A DNA stretch of 64,000 bases, taken from NCBI GenBank assembly GCA_023388995.1, contig JAEWFD010000013.1:1-64000 (forward strand), given 5' to 3'. Numbering within the stretch: the first letter of the stretch is position 1; every line of letters begins with the position of its first letter. The position numbers and the translations under genes are program-made. This DNA is from Bacillota bacterium (GTDB lineage Bacteria > Bacillota_I > Bacilli_A > Erysipelotrichales > Erysipelotrichaceae). Under the pieces are notes generated by a model that saw only the letters and a list, made by a program, of their open reading frames with translations, did no database searches and had not been told where the DNA came from. Shown piece after piece: positions 46,184 to 55,730 of this stretch.

Positions 46184-46525
46184 CGTTATCTTCCTCCATA
46201 TCTGCTCCACTATGGCATCCATTATGATCCCATGTGGACATACCACTAAGTATAGCAGTCTTAATTGCTCCTTACAACGAAAGAATAAGAAACTGCTAAC
46301 TTACCCATTCAATTTCTATCTCTTTTTACTTGATACTTCACTTTTTGAAATCTTGTTTCCTCCAAATGATCCAAGCAGTGCTTCAACCTATTTCGCAGCT
46401 TAAATCCCCTTCGGTTACATGAGTAGCAAGTTCTTAAATTCTACCAGTTCTGCTTTCTTAGATCAATGCTTAACATTTCTGTCAAAGATTTTTTGCCATC
46501 TAATCTCTTCTTTTACCCCTTTAAT

Positions 46526-46781
46526 CTATTGAAATTGTTCTAAAAGAGGATCAAATATTTCTCTTGCCTCGGCTTCATTATTTACATTGAATGGCGCATA
46601 AGTAGAACTATTTTTGCTGTCTGTTTCATGACAATATCTCTTCATGCTTAATAGCAATTGTAGTTTCCATTCCAGCCGTTGAACGAGCATAGGTAACGCA
46701 CACGTTGTTTTCTGACCGCATTCCCCTAGCAGAAGGATCATCAATTGCATCAGAAACTGATATTTTTAAAATACAGTTCAT
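46526..46781 (-). pseudogene. Remnant of a VOC/PhnB-like (glyoxalase fold) protein
   Basis: Two minus-strand pieces in different frames. The first (ATG 46781 to a TGA at 46626) begins MNCILKISVSDAIDDPSA and includes SENNVCVTYA; the second, ending at 46526, has FNVNNEAEAREIFDPLLE. Both resemble the middle strands and helix of PhnB-type VOC proteins, in which these segments are adjacent. A shift and extra bases separate them, and the C-terminal end is absent. Family match is by eye. Confidence 0.4.
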
Positions 46782-47102
46782 CGTTTCCTTTTCTACTTAC
46801 ATTTACTTTTAAATGCTAAAGAAATAGTACCACAGAACTGTATCGCTATTCAATGCAGATTCGGGATCTTTCGTCAAATCAATTACAGATACAACAGTAG
46901 ATTCAAATTTCTCCTAGTTCAGATCAATTTTGTACAAGTAATTCCACTATCAATCTGACAGCCCCCAAATTTTGTATTGATCAAGTTACCTTACTTCTAA
47001 AAATGGAATCAGGCAATATTGCTATCCTATACAAAGCAAAGTTGAAACTTTTTGTCTGATGCACGTGCCATTAAAATTAAAGCTGAGATTTTAATAATGG
47101 TA

Positions 47103-47131
47103 TTGCCAAGTATCATAACTAATGTTATAAT
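47103..47131 (+). promoter_or_regulatory. Promoter of tRNA-Ser
   Basis: TTGCCA (47103-47108) and a perfect TATAAT (47126-47131), 17 bases apart. Confidence 0.8.
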
Positions 47132-47146
47132 CATTGAGCAGTCGTT

Positions 47147-47234
47147 GGAGAGTTGGCCGAGCGGTTTAAGGCACCATCTTGGAAAGGTGGCGTAGTGCAA
47201 GCTACCGTGGGTTCGAATCCCATGCTCTCCGCCA
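47147..47234 (+). tRNA. tRNA-Ser, anticodon GGA
   Basis: An 88-base class II tRNA with encoded CCA (47232-47234). The acceptor stem GGAGAGT pairs with GCTCTCC; the anticodon stem CCATC/GGTGG encloses TTGGAAA, giving GGA, which reads UCC and UCU. The long variable arm and GGTTCGAATCC T-arm are present. Confidence 0.96.
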
Positions 47235-47248
47235 TATTGTAACAATCA

Positions 47249-47277
47249 AAAAGTGCTGATATAATCGGCACTTTTTT
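47249..47277 (+). terminator. Terminator of tRNA-Ser
   Basis: AAAAGTGCTGA pairs with TCGGCACTTTT around TATAA, followed by six T. Confidence 0.85.
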
Positions 47278-47455
47278 CATTGTTAAATAGTTCATTCTTG
47301 TTACCGTATCATGTAAGATAATACAACATATAATAGTATTCAACTGACCGCAGTACAGTAAAATCGTACAACGATATATGTTCTCAATACCGCCGCACCT
47401 AGTTCGAAAGAGATATGTCTTACTCCGAAAGATTCCCATAGGCATGCAAAACCTT

Positions 47456-48667
47456 TTATTTCAGTGCTTGAATCAGTTTCACAGGATTAATCATCTTCAC
47501 ATTTTTTCCGTGAAAACTAGGATTGAGAACATCACTGTTTATGGTATCTCCCGTCGTCATTGCTGTTTGCCAAAATAGTGTCGGTGTGATACTAGGATTC
47601 GCTTCACACGCCAAAGCATATACACCGCTAAGATATGGAATAACCATACTCCAAGCGCCGCTACTATTCATGGTATACTCATCTTTTCCGATTGGGCTTG
47701 CCATCCAACGACCATCCTTTGGAGTCATCAGGATATCATCCGCAGTATCATAAACATCTAAATAACTATTTACGCTATATGATTTAATGTCGTTTGGATC
47801 TGATGTCGGTAAGCGATCTAAGCCACCAAAATATAAACCATCACTCTCATACATTCGAGCGGAGATAATAAACATATTCTCTTGTTTGGCTAACTCAACT
47901 GCTTCAGAAACTGAGGCTCCTTGTTCATCATTTGGGTTCCATCCGGAAGAAATCGACACAACCCTTATTTTTTCGCCTTCTGGCAATTTTCGATTGATCT
48001 CAATCATTCGATGAATAGCTTGTGCCAATCTATCTGGTCTAGCCGGCTCACCATCTGCTAGATAAGCGATATAGTAAATGTTTGCATCAGGAGCAACACC
48101 AACTGTATTGCCAAATAAAATAGATGTTATCGGTGTGCCGTGGTAATGAGCCGGACCTTCCATAGCGCCTATTTCTTCATAGATAGCAATGTTTTCTTTG
48201 AACTCCTGATGATTGACCAAAAGCCTTCCATCAATAATGCCCACATTTACACCATTTCCTGTAAACCCAAGTTGATGCAAGGTTTCAATTGATAAACCCG
48301 GTTGTTTGCCAAATTCTATTATTTTGTCTAGATCAAAACTTGCGGGTAATATGCTCGGCCATTTTGTTTGCGTATCAAACATGAATCTATCCAGCATCAC
48401 ATTTGTTAGATTTAGATCAGATAAATCATATCCTCTAAGATCGAATCGACCAACGGTATCAATTACATCATCAATTGTGGTTGGCTTTTCGCGATTCCAT
48501 ACTGATGGTCTTGGATATGCATCTATCTTCTGCTCTTTTGGTAATTTTATCTCTTTTTGCTGCGGTACTTCAGTTTCGTCTTCAGGCATGTTTTTTACAC
48601 AACCTACTAAAAAATTAATAAGCAAAACAAAGATAAACAAGTGTTGCATTTTTTTAATTAAAGTCAT
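47456..48667 (-). CDS. Subtilisin-like (S8) lipoprotein
   Basis: A 403-residue exported protein with a lipobox LVGC (Cys23) and a charged linker to about residue 60. The S8 triad is retained: Asp146 (GIIDGRLL), His176 (HYHGTP) and Ser340 (WSMVIPYLSG). The oxyanion-hole Asn normally found in AAGN appears as Met272 in SARMYESDG, and the GTSM motif is AWSM. Activity is therefore uncertain. I chose ATG 48667; an in-frame ATG at 48706 precedes it. Located on the outer face of the membrane. Confidence 0.82.
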   Translation of the reverse strand: MTLIKKMQHLFIFVLLINFLVGCVKNMPEDETEVPQQKEIKLPKEQKIDAYPRPSVWNREKPTTIDDVIDTVGRFDLRGYDLSDLNLTNVMLDRFMFDTQTKWPSILPASFDLDKIIEFGKQPGLSIETLHQLGFTGNGVNVGIIDGRLLVNHQEFKENIAIYEEIGAMEGPAHYHGTPITSILFGNTVGVAPDANIYYIAYLADGEPARPDRLAQAIHRMIEINRKLPEGEKIRVVSISSGWNPNDEQGASVSEAVELAKQENMFIISARMYESDGLYFGGLDRLPTSDPNDIKSYSVNSYLDVYDTADDILMTPKDGRWMASPIGKDEYTMNSSGAWSMVIPYLSGVYALACEANPSITPTLFWQTAMTTGDTINSDVLNPSFHGKNVKMINPVKLIQALK

Positions 48668-49165
48668 AATCGCCACCCTTTCCTTTTCATTGAGTATTAT
48701 GTTCATTATAGATCACTTATAGTAGTAAGTCCATATTAAATGGCATAGCATTAATTTATATTAAATCATTGTAACAAAACGTTGATTTTATCAAATATTA
48801 CTTCGTGCCTTGTTACCAAGGTGTTATCAACCAAAATAATTGACGGTGTGTACTTTTCAAAATATTTGATATCTATGATATCACCTCACTTCCAAATTAA
48901 CCATTTATTTTGTATTCCCGATTTGAAATAAAAAACTTCGCAGTTTGAATTGAAACATAACGATTAAATAGTGTTTTCTAGCTCTTCTTAGTGAATCTTA
49001 TTGATAAAAAATACTAAAAAATAAAAAAATATTTTGAACATCACCGCTTGCTGTGGTATACTTAACCCTATTGTTAAGGGACAAGGAAATTCATTTTAGT
49101 CTGTTTAAATACACTAAATAGTGTTTCATTCCACGAACAATGTCATTCGGAGAGGAGCGATAAAG
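48668..49165. other. Gap between the S8 gene and pyrG
   Basis: Mostly AT-rich DNA. It holds a minus-strand frame of 36 codons at 48766-48876 with a good GAGGTGAT before an ATA codon, the pyrG promoter, and a small hairpin CTTAAC/GTTAAG at 49061-49078. Nothing else seen. Confidence 0.5.
49034..49062 (+). promoter_or_regulatory. Promoter of pyrG
   Basis: TTGAAC (49034-49039) and TATACT (49057-49062), 17 bases apart. A short inverted repeat follows directly in the leader. Confidence 0.75.
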
Positions 49166-50773
49166 ATGACGAAGTATATTTTTGTAACCGGGGGAGTAGT
49201 ATCAGGTTTAGGGAAGGGTATCACAGCAGCGTCATTAGGTCGCTTGCTGAAAAATCGTGGGTTTAAAGTCATTGCACAAAAATTTGATCCTTACATCAAT
49301 GTGGATCCGGGAACGATGAGTCCTTATGAACATGGTGAAGTTTATGTCACAGAAGACGGTGCTGAAACTGACTTGGATTTGGGACATTACGAGCGTTTTA
49401 TTGACGAAGATTTGAATCAATATTCCAATTTGACTACCGGCAAAGTGTATCACAATGTCCTGTCAAAAGAACGAAATGGTGGTTTTCTAGGCCAAACTGT
49501 TCAAGTTATTCCTCATATCACCAATGAAATTAAAAGTTTCGTCTATCAAGTTTCCAAACAAAGCAATGCGGATGTTGTAATCAGTGAAATCGGCGGTACC
49601 GTCGGTGATATTGAAAGCCAGCCTTTTTTGGAAGCAATCCGTCAGATTTCGCTGGAAGTTGGTAAAGATCATTGTCTGTTTATTCATGTCACGCTTGTTC
49701 CTTACTTAAAAAGCAGCGGTGAACATAAATCAAAGCCAACACAACATTCTGTAAAGGAACTGCGATCTTTGGGTATCTCTCCGGATATCATTGTGATGCG
49801 TAGTGAACAGCCAATTCACCCGGATATTAAACGCAAAATATCTCTCTTCTGCAACGTTCCAACTGAATGCGTAATTGAAAACTTGGATGTTGCTAATTTA
49901 TATGAAGCACCCATTATGCTGGAACAGGATCATTTCTCGGAAATCGTTTTGAAGCGTCTGCAGCTTCCGGTTATGCCCATCGATATGAGTGAATGGGAAG
50001 TTCTTCTGGAACGGATTCACCAGTGCAAAGAAGTGGTTCGCATTGCATTGGTTGGTAAGTACATCAAGCTTCATGATGCCTATCTTTCCGTTGCGGAAGC
50101 ATTGAAACACGGTGGTTATGAAACTTGTTCTTCCGTTGAAATTGGCTGGATTGACAGCGAAGACATTACCGCAGATAATGTTGCATCCTTGCTAAAAGGA
50201 TATCATGGGATTTTAATTCCCGGAGGATTTGGAAATCGAGGTATTGAAGGCAAGATCATAGCCGCAGAATATGCCCGCACAAATCAAATTCCTTTTTTGG
50301 GAATATGCTTAGGAATGCAAATCGCAGTTATCGAATTTGCACGGAATGTATTGCAACTCAGTGATGCCCATTCTACTGAATTCAATAGTCATACCAATCA
50401 TCCGGTCATTGACTTTATGCCTGACCAATACGGCAATATGCCGAAAGGAGGAACCATGCGTTTAGGTGCCTACCCTTGCAATATCAAAGAAGAAACGCTC
50501 ATGGCTTCTATCTATGATGCGCAGGAAATCAAGGAACGCCATCGTCATCGCTATGAGTTTAATAATGAATATCGTTCCAAAATGACAGATGCAGGCCTTG
50601 TTCTAAGCGGATTTTCGGCTGATGGTCAATTGGTTGAAGCAATCGAATATCCACAGAATGAGTTTTATATTGCGGTGCAGTTCCATCCTGAATTCAAGAG
50701 CCGCCCGAATCGTGCCCATCCCCTATTCCGCTCTTTCATCCAAGCTTCTTTAAAACAAAAATATAAACAATAG
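49166..50773 (+). CDS. pyrG: CTP synthase
   Basis: Makes CTP from UTP with glutamine or ammonia. 535 residues. The synthase domain starts [17 protein letters not shown]; the glutaminase domain has the oxyanion GGFGNRG and nucleophile Cys in FLGICLGMQ, and His/Glu in FHPEFKS. Start chosen at ATG 49166 (after GGAGAGGAGCGATAAAG) rather than 49121. The leader does not show the run of G near the start that Bacillus uses for CTP-sensitive attenuation. Confidence 0.97.
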   Translation: MTKYIFVTGGVVSGLGKGITAASLGRLLKNRGFKVIAQKFDPYINVDPGTMSPYEHGEVYVTEDGAETDLDLGHYERFIDEDLNQYSNLTTGKVYHNVLSKERNGGFLGQTVQVIPHITNEIKSFVYQVSKQSNADVVISEIGGTVGDIESQPFLEAIRQISLEVGKDHCLFIHVTLVPYLKSSGEHKSKPTQHSVKELRSLGISPDIIVMRSEQPIHPDIKRKISLFCNVPTECVIENLDVANLYEAPIMLEQDHFSEIVLKRLQLPVMPIDMSEWEVLLERIHQCKEVVRIALVGKYIKLHDAYLSVAEALKHGGYETCSSVEIGWIDSEDITADNVASLLKGYHGILIPGGFGNRGIEGKIIAAEYARTNQIPFLGICLGMQIAVIEFARNVLQLSDAHSTEFNSHTNHPVIDFMPDQYGNMPKGGTMRLGAYPCNIKEETLMASIYDAQEIKERHRHRYEFNNEYRSKMTDAGLVLSGFSADGQLVEAIEYPQNEFYIAVQFHPEFKSRPNRAHPLFRSFIQASLKQKYKQ

Positions 50774-50783
50774 CAAAAAGAAA

Positions 50784-50816
50784 ACAAACGAAACATGATT
50801 ATTCGTTTGTTTTTTT
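50784..50816. terminator. Bidirectional terminator of pyrG and proC
   Basis: ACAAACGAA (50784-50792) pairs with TTCGTTTGT (50802-50810); T-tract follows on plus and TTTTCTTTTT on minus. It overlaps the proC stop. Confidence 0.85.
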
Positions 50817-51614
50817 ACTCATCAGTTGTGATTTTTGGGCGCAAGCATGCATTGCCTTTATGACTACACCGCGAAAACCCTCTGCTTCCAATACTGCAAC
50901 TCCTTCAATTGTTGTCCCGCCCGGCGAGCAAACAGCGTCTTTTAGCTGTCCCGGATGCTGACCGCTTTGCAAAAACATGGATGCTGTACCTAGCATGGTC
51001 TGCGCTGCGAATTGATACGCTGCATCACGAGGCAATCCTTCTTTGACAGCACCGTCAGCCATTGCTTCCAGCATGATCAGCAAATATGCGGGTGCTGATC
51101 CGCTTACCGCTACGATTGCATCAATCCAAGCTTCAGGTACCACCTGGCACTGCCCAAACGAGGAGCAAATTTGAATTATCAAATCCAATTCTTCAGCACT
51201 GATCAAGGCATTGGGCATAATTGCAGTCATACTTTGCTGAATCATGGCCGGCGTGTTCGGCATCAACCTTACAAGTTTGGTCGGTACGGCAAACCAAGAT
51301 GCCAATGTTTCAAGGGTGTGACCGGCAGCAATCGATAGAATGATCTGGTCACTCGACAGCCAAGGTTGTACATCTTGAATCAAATCATAATATCCGTTTG
51401 GTTTTGCCCCCAACAAAATAACATCCGTACTGCTCACCAGTTGCTCTATGGAGGATACGGACGTAACACCATATTGCTCTTCCAATTGCCTGGAACGTGC
51501 AGGCTTGCGGTTATAAATCAAGATATTTTCCGGCAATATCTTGCCAGCTCTCACAAGACCGCTTAAAATGGCTTCTCCCATTTTACCGCAGCCAATTATT
51601 CCTATTTTCTTCAT
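50799..51614 (-). CDS. proC: Pyrroline-5-carboxylate reductase
   Basis: Final step of proline synthesis, reducing P5C with NAD(P)H. 271 residues. The dinucleotide motif IGIIGCGKMGEAIL is at the start, and the C-terminal GGTTIEGVAVLE is conserved. Start chosen at ATG 51614 after AAAGGAAG; an in-frame ATG at 51668 is inside galM. No proA or proB nearby, but it follows galM closely, perhaps in one transcript. Confidence 0.95.
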   Translation of the reverse strand: MKKIGIIGCGKMGEAILSGLVRAGKILPENILIYNRKPARSRQLEEQYGVTSVSSIEQLVSSTDVILLGAKPNGYYDLIQDVQPWLSSDQIILSIAAGHTLETLASWFAVPTKLVRLMPNTPAMIQQSMTAIMPNALISAEELDLIIQICSSFGQCQVVPEAWIDAIVAVSGSAPAYLLIMLEAMADGAVKEGLPRDAAYQFAAQTMLGTASMFLQSGQHPGQLKDAVCSPGGTTIEGVAVLEAEGFRGVVIKAMHACAQKSQLMSKKTNE

Positions 51615-51615
51615 G

Positions 51616-52704
51616 CTACACTTCCTTTGTCCCATCATCCATAGGATGATATTGCTTATTTGAACCATTCAAAATACCAGTTGTATACATTGCTTCATGA
51701 TGAAATGGTCGTTCTTTGCTTAACACTACACTGGGAAAACTTGGCTCATTGACAGCATTGGGAAAAAATTGCCCTTCCATTGCAATGCCACTGCGCTCTC
51801 CGTAATAGACTCCTTGTTTTCCAATTGCATCGAGATAATTTCCTGTATAAATTTGAAGACCCGGCATCGTGCAGCGCATCATCACAAACCGTTTTGATTT
51901 CAAAGAAGTCAGTACAGCGACCAATTTTTTAGGGACCACAAAACAATGATCAAATCCTTTGCCACGGCGCAGCTGTTCGTCATCCTGATCAATTGCCGGA
52001 TACAATCTCTTGCCAAAACGGAAATCAAAGGGCGTTCCGGTCACATCAGCAAGTTTCCCTGTAGGAATTAAATTTTCATCAACAGGCAGATATGTGTCCG
52101 CATAGACTTGCAGTGTATGATGCTTCAATGTCCCTGTGTCATGTCCATCTAAATTAAAATAAACATGGCTGGTTGGATTAAAAACAGTATCTTGATCACA
52201 AGTTGCATCATAAAACATATGCCAGCCGTCCGGCAGCAGTAAATACGTAATCTTTACTTCAAGTGTTCCGGGATAACCACCCTCCCCATCAGCACTTGTT
52301 GTTTTAAAGATTACGCTGTTAGGTCCTAATTCATATTCCCATATTTTTTCTGAAAGCGGTGCATCACCACCATGCAAATGATTTTTGCCATTATTTACCG
52401 CTAACTGGTAATCCTTGCCATGCAGCGTAAATTTTCCTTCTTTAATTCGATTTGCACATCTGCCGATAACAGAACCCATATAGTTTTCAGTATTATCTAA
52501 ATAATGATCGGGATTATCATACCCCAGTACAATATCCGCAGACATATTCTGATTATCCTTCGTAACAAGGGAAACAATGCTGGCACCAACATTTGTCAGC
52601 ACCAAGCGAAGTGTAGGGTTTTCCAACGTAATAAAAACCAATTCTTTTCCCTCAACCATCCGAAATATTGTCACGACAGGAAAATCTTCGTGATCAAATA
52701 TCAT
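51616..52704 (-). CDS. galM: Aldose 1-epimerase (galactose mutarotase)
   Basis: Interconverts alpha and beta anomers of galactose. About 362 residues; the substrate region NRIKEGKFTLHGKDY, the NNGKNHLHGG catalytic His area and DHCFVVPKK-type C-terminal block are family features. I prefer the ATG at 52704, which overlaps the galK stop (ATGA); an earlier in-frame ATG at 52710 is possible. Works with the adjacent galactokinase. No galT or galE here. Confidence 0.88.
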   Translation of the reverse strand: MIFDHEDFPVVTIFRMVEGKELVFITLENPTLRLVLTNVGASIVSLVTKDNQNMSADIVLGYDNPDHYLDNTENYMGSVIGRCANRIKEGKFTLHGKDYQLAVNNGKNHLHGGDAPLSEKIWEYELGPNSVIFKTTSADGEGGYPGTLEVKITYLLLPDGWHMFYDATCDQDTVFNPTSHVYFNLDGHDTGTLKHHTLQVYADTYLPVDENLIPTGKLADVTGTPFDFRFGKRLYPAIDQDDEQLRRGKGFDHCFVVPKKLVAVLTSLKSKRFVMMRCTMPGLQIYTGNYLDAIGKQGVYYGERSGIAMEGQFFPNAVNEPSFPSVVLSKERPFHHEAMYTTGILNGSNKQYHPMDDGTKEV

Positions 52705-53888
52705 TGGCATACTTCCTTGGCACCATCGCCGACAGCGCTCGCAATAAAAGTAGGAACATACCCTGTCTCTTTGGTATATTGCTTACTGACATGCGTTTTG
52801 AATTGATCAATGCAGGATGTTTTAACCAAGCTGACAATGCAGCCACCAAATCCGGCACCTGTCATGCGAGATCCAAGAACACCTTCAACTTGCAATGCCG
52901 CATCATTCAAAACATCTAATTCACGACCTGTAACTTCGTATAGATCACGCAATGAGATATGAGATGCTGTCATAAGTTTTCCGAATGCATCCAAATCATC
53001 GCTCTTCAATGCTTTCACTGCAACCATCACACGATGTTGTTCTTCAACGGCATGGCGTGCTCTTTTTCTTGCTTCACCACGAGCGATCACATGAGCCTGC
53101 TGGTGAAACTGCTGCGGCGTCAGTGCACATAGGTATTGAAGATCAGGAAACACACTGCGAAGATCAGCCAGCGCTTCCTCACATTCCTCCCGTCGTTCAT
53201 TGTATTTGGATTCTACCAGATTATGCGGCTTATTGGTATTGGTAATTACAATGCTGTACTCATGCAGCTTTAACGGCACATGCTCAAATTTCAATGTTGC
53301 ACAATCCAGCAAGATCGCATGATTTTCCTTGCCGTTGGCACTGGCAAACTGATCCATAATTCCGCAGTTGACGCCAACAAAATTATTTTCGGCACGCTGT
53401 GCCACTTGCGCCAACTCGGAACGATTTAATTCGGCTTTGCTTCCTTTGGCTTCCAATCCTAATGTTGCAAGAGCAAATGCCGTTGCGACTTCAATAGAAG
53501 CACTGGAAGATAATCCGCTGCCAAACGGAATATCTCCCCAAAACAGCAAATCGGCACCGATCAGCGGATAATTCGCTTTCAACAATTCATCTGCGACACC
53601 AAACTGATATGCCCCGTAGGATCTTCCCTTCATATAAGAAAGCAAAGAATAAGGCGACTGAACAACAATACCCGGCAATGTTGTTGCTGCTACCCGCAGT
53701 ACGGCATCTTTTCTTGGCGCAGCCGCCACCATTGTTTTAATTGTTAACGCAGCGGGAAATACATTTCCTCCATTATAGTCAATATGTTCACCGATCAAGT
53801 TTACACGAGCCGGTGCTTCAAATACCCGCACTCCTTGATCATAACCAAACACTTCTTTAAATTGATGAATTAATTCCTTTGTATTCAT
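52701..53888 (-). CDS. galK: Galactokinase
   Basis: Phosphorylates alpha-D-galactose at C1. 395 residues of the GHMP family. The galactokinase signature VNLIGEHIDYNGGNVFP is near residue 29, the ATP motif GSGLSSSASIEVA near residue 115, and TGAGFGGCIVSLV near the end. In one operon with galM. Confidence 0.96.
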   Translation of the reverse strand: MNTKELIHQFKEVFGYDQGVRVFEAPARVNLIGEHIDYNGGNVFPAALTIKTMVAAAPRKDAVLRVAATTLPGIVVQSPYSLLSYMKGRSYGAYQFGVADELLKANYPLIGADLLFWGDIPFGSGLSSSASIEVATAFALATLGLEAKGSKAELNRSELAQVAQRAENNFVGVNCGIMDQFASANGKENHAILLDCATLKFEHVPLKLHEYSIVITNTNKPHNLVESKYNERREECEEALADLRSVFPDLQYLCALTPQQFHQQAHVIARGEARKRARHAVEEQHRVMVAVKALKSDDLDAFGKLMTASHISLRDLYEVTGRELDVLNDAALQVEGVLGSRMTGAGFGGCIVSLVKTSCIDQFKTHVSKQYTKETGYVPTFIASAVGDGAKEVCQ

Positions 53889-53964
53889 TCTCTATCACCC
53901 TTTCATGAGTATTATTTTACTCCAAAATCAAGATAGTTGAAAGGGCTTTATTCACTTTTGCCAT

Positions 53965-55143
53965 TTATTCTCTTGCACCTTCTAGCTGTGCTAAAAATAG
54001 TTCCATACGGTTCATAGCTTCCTTAATCTCTTCCAGGCTATATGCATAGGAAATTCTGATATATCCTTCGCCGCTTGCTCCAAATGCCGTTCCTGGAACT
54101 ACTGCCACTTTGCTTGTTTGAATCAGCTGCTCGACAAATTGTTCGGAAGTTAATCCTGTTTTCGCAATATTAGGAAACACATAGAATGCACCTTGCGGCA
54201 AATGACAAGTTAACCCCATCTGATGCAGCCGATTGACAATATAATTGCGCCGCATCTCAAAACTTTGCCGCATGCGAATGACATCATCATCACCATCACG
54301 CAAAGCTTTTATGCCGGCATACTGCGAAATGGTAGACGGACACATAATGACATATTGATGGACCTTGTTCATCGCTTCCAAAAAAAGCGGATGGCATGCC
54401 AGATAACCAAGCCGCCACCCGGTCATTGCATATGCCTTGGAAAATCCGTTAATCAAAATAACTTGATCCTTGATGAGATCAAATGATGCAATCGATATAT
54501 GTTCATTTGCATAATTTAACTCTGCATAAATTTCATCACTTAAAACAATCAATTCATGCTTGTGAATCAGCGGCACCAAGGCTTCATAATCCTCTTTATT
54601 CATTATTCCGCCCGTTGGATTGGAGGGATAGTTAAGCAAGAGTGCTTTGGAATGCGGTGTTATGGCAGCTTCCAATTTTTCTTTTGTCAGTTTAAACTGC
54701 GTCTTTTCTTCAAGATCAATGATAACTGGTATTCCCCCCGCCATCTGAATGGCCGGTACATAGGCAATATAGGAAGGATTCAAAACAATCACTTCATCAC
54801 CTGGATTTAAAATACTGCGAAAAGCAATATCCAAAGCCTCGCTTCCGCCAACCGTAACCATAATTTGGGTATTCCAGTCATAGTCCAGTGCAAACCGCCG
54901 CTTTAAATAATTGGCAATTTCTCTGCGAAGCTCTGCCAGTCCTTGGTTGCTGGTATAAAAGGTATTTCCTCGTTCAATAGCATAAATCGCTTCTTCTCGA
55001 ATGTGCCATGGGGTATCAAAATCAGGTTCCCCTACACCAAGCGATATCATGCCCGGAATAGAAGCCGCCAAATCAAAATATTTGCGGATTCCCGAAGGCG
55101 GAATATTCTTGATAGTATGGTTCAGCATGGAATCTCTGATCAT
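53965..55143 (-). CDS. Pyridoxal-phosphate aminotransferase, class I
   Basis: A 392-residue enzyme of the AspC/PatA group. The start SGIRKYFDLAASIPGMISLGVGEPDF, the PLP Lys in INGFSKAYAMTGWRLGY, and the C-terminal FRISYAY-type Arg block are intact. Homologues with an adjacent Lrp gene are Bacillus YugH-like. Substrate uncertain. The ATG overlaps the Lrp stop by four bases. Confidence 0.88.
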   Translation of the reverse strand: MIRDSMLNHTIKNIPPSGIRKYFDLAASIPGMISLGVGEPDFDTPWHIREEAIYAIERGNTFYTSNQGLAELRREIANYLKRRFALDYDWNTQIMVTVGGSEALDIAFRSILNPGDEVIVLNPSYIAYVPAIQMAGGIPVIIDLEEKTQFKLTKEKLEAAITPHSKALLLNYPSNPTGGIMNKEDYEALVPLIHKHELIVLSDEIYAELNYANEHISIASFDLIKDQVILINGFSKAYAMTGWRLGYLACHPLFLEAMNKVHQYVIMCPSTISQYAGIKALRDGDDDVIRMRQSFEMRRNYIVNRLHQMGLTCHLPQGAFYVFPNIAKTGLTSEQFVEQLIQTSKVAVVPGTAFGASGEGYIRISYAYSLEEIKEAMNRMELFLAQLEGARE

Positions 55144-55625
55144 AACATCAACAACCTTTCCTGATCTTGAACAGGCCCTTCCAAATTTATGCCTGCTACT
55201 TTGTACCGTTTTAATACAAAGGTCGTAACTGTTCCGGTCACCCCTTCCAATGGCGCTAAAGATTGACCGACGAATTTCGCTACCTCTTTCATTGTTCTGC
55301 CTTGAATAATCACCATAAACTCTGCTCGGCCGCTCATTAAGTATAGTGACTCTACCTCGGGAAACCGGCTAATGCGATCTGCAACTTTATCATAGCCGCA
55401 GTCCCGCTGCGGAGTTGCCTTTACTTCAATCATTGCCATCACATGGTCTTGATTGGTTTTATCCCAGTTGATGATGGTATGATACCCGCAAATGATTTTA
55501 TCTTTTTCTAATGCATGCATTACGTTCGTCACATCTTCTTCTTGTTCATTCAATACCAACGCTAGATCCTTTACTTCCATTCGTGCGTTGTGTTCCAGTA
55601 CTTGCAATAGCTTTTCTTGTTCCAT
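55140..55625 (-). CDS. Lrp/AsnC-family regulator
   Basis: A 161-residue regulator. An N-terminal winged helix (about 1-55) and a C-terminal RAM ligand-binding domain (60-150, with EVESLYLMSGRAEFMV) are visible. The gene is coupled to the aminotransferase by an ATGA overlap, so it likely controls it in response to an amino acid. Start ATG 55625 after AGAGGTGAATTGG; an upstream in-frame ATG at 55652 lacks this. Confidence 0.88.
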   Translation of the reverse strand: MEQEKLLQVLEHNARMEVKDLALVLNEQEEDVTNVMHALEKDKIICGYHTIINWDKTNQDHVMAMIEVKATPQRDCGYDKVADRISRFPEVESLYLMSGRAEFMVIIQGRTMKEVAKFVGQSLAPLEGVTGTVTTFVLKRYKVAGINLEGPVQDQERLLML

Positions 55626-55703
55626 CCAATTCACCTCTGTAACATTGTACAAATTAAGAAAATATTTTTCAACTATTATTTATTTGTTTCATAAATTTTC
55701 ATC

Positions 55704-55730
55704 AAAAAAAACTCATGCCGCGCACGAGTT
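55704..55730 (-). terminator. Terminator of the sugar cassette
   Basis: AACTCATGC (55710-55718) pairs with GCACGAGTT (one G-T pair) around CGC; the A-run at 55704-55711 gives the U-tract. It overlaps the end of the 2-epimerase gene. Confidence 0.8.

Larger units (their letters stand above)
46184..47146. other. Decayed region with gene fragments upstream of tRNA-Ser
   Basis: About 960 bases with no intact gene. Minus-strand frames of coding-like composition occur, including 46526-46781 (see separate entry), a piece ending NSDTVLWYYFFSI near 46805-46905 with no start codon, and a basic fragment near 46280-46400. Stops interrupt all. The strong tRNA promoter lies at its right end. Confidence 0.6.

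Noticed and set aside
46161..46403. 80-residue plus frame with hydrophobic stretches
   Set aside because: It has no ribosome binding site, runs over the PHP gene start and has no recognisable features.
47027..47445. Minus-strand frames with FEPTVACTTPPFQDGALNRSANSP
   Set aside because: They are the antisense of tRNA-Ser and are a known kind of false protein call.
49061..49078. Hairpin in the pyrG leader as a CTP attenuator
   Set aside because: There is no G-run at the likely transcript start and no T-run after the hairpin, so the known Bacillus mechanism does not fit.
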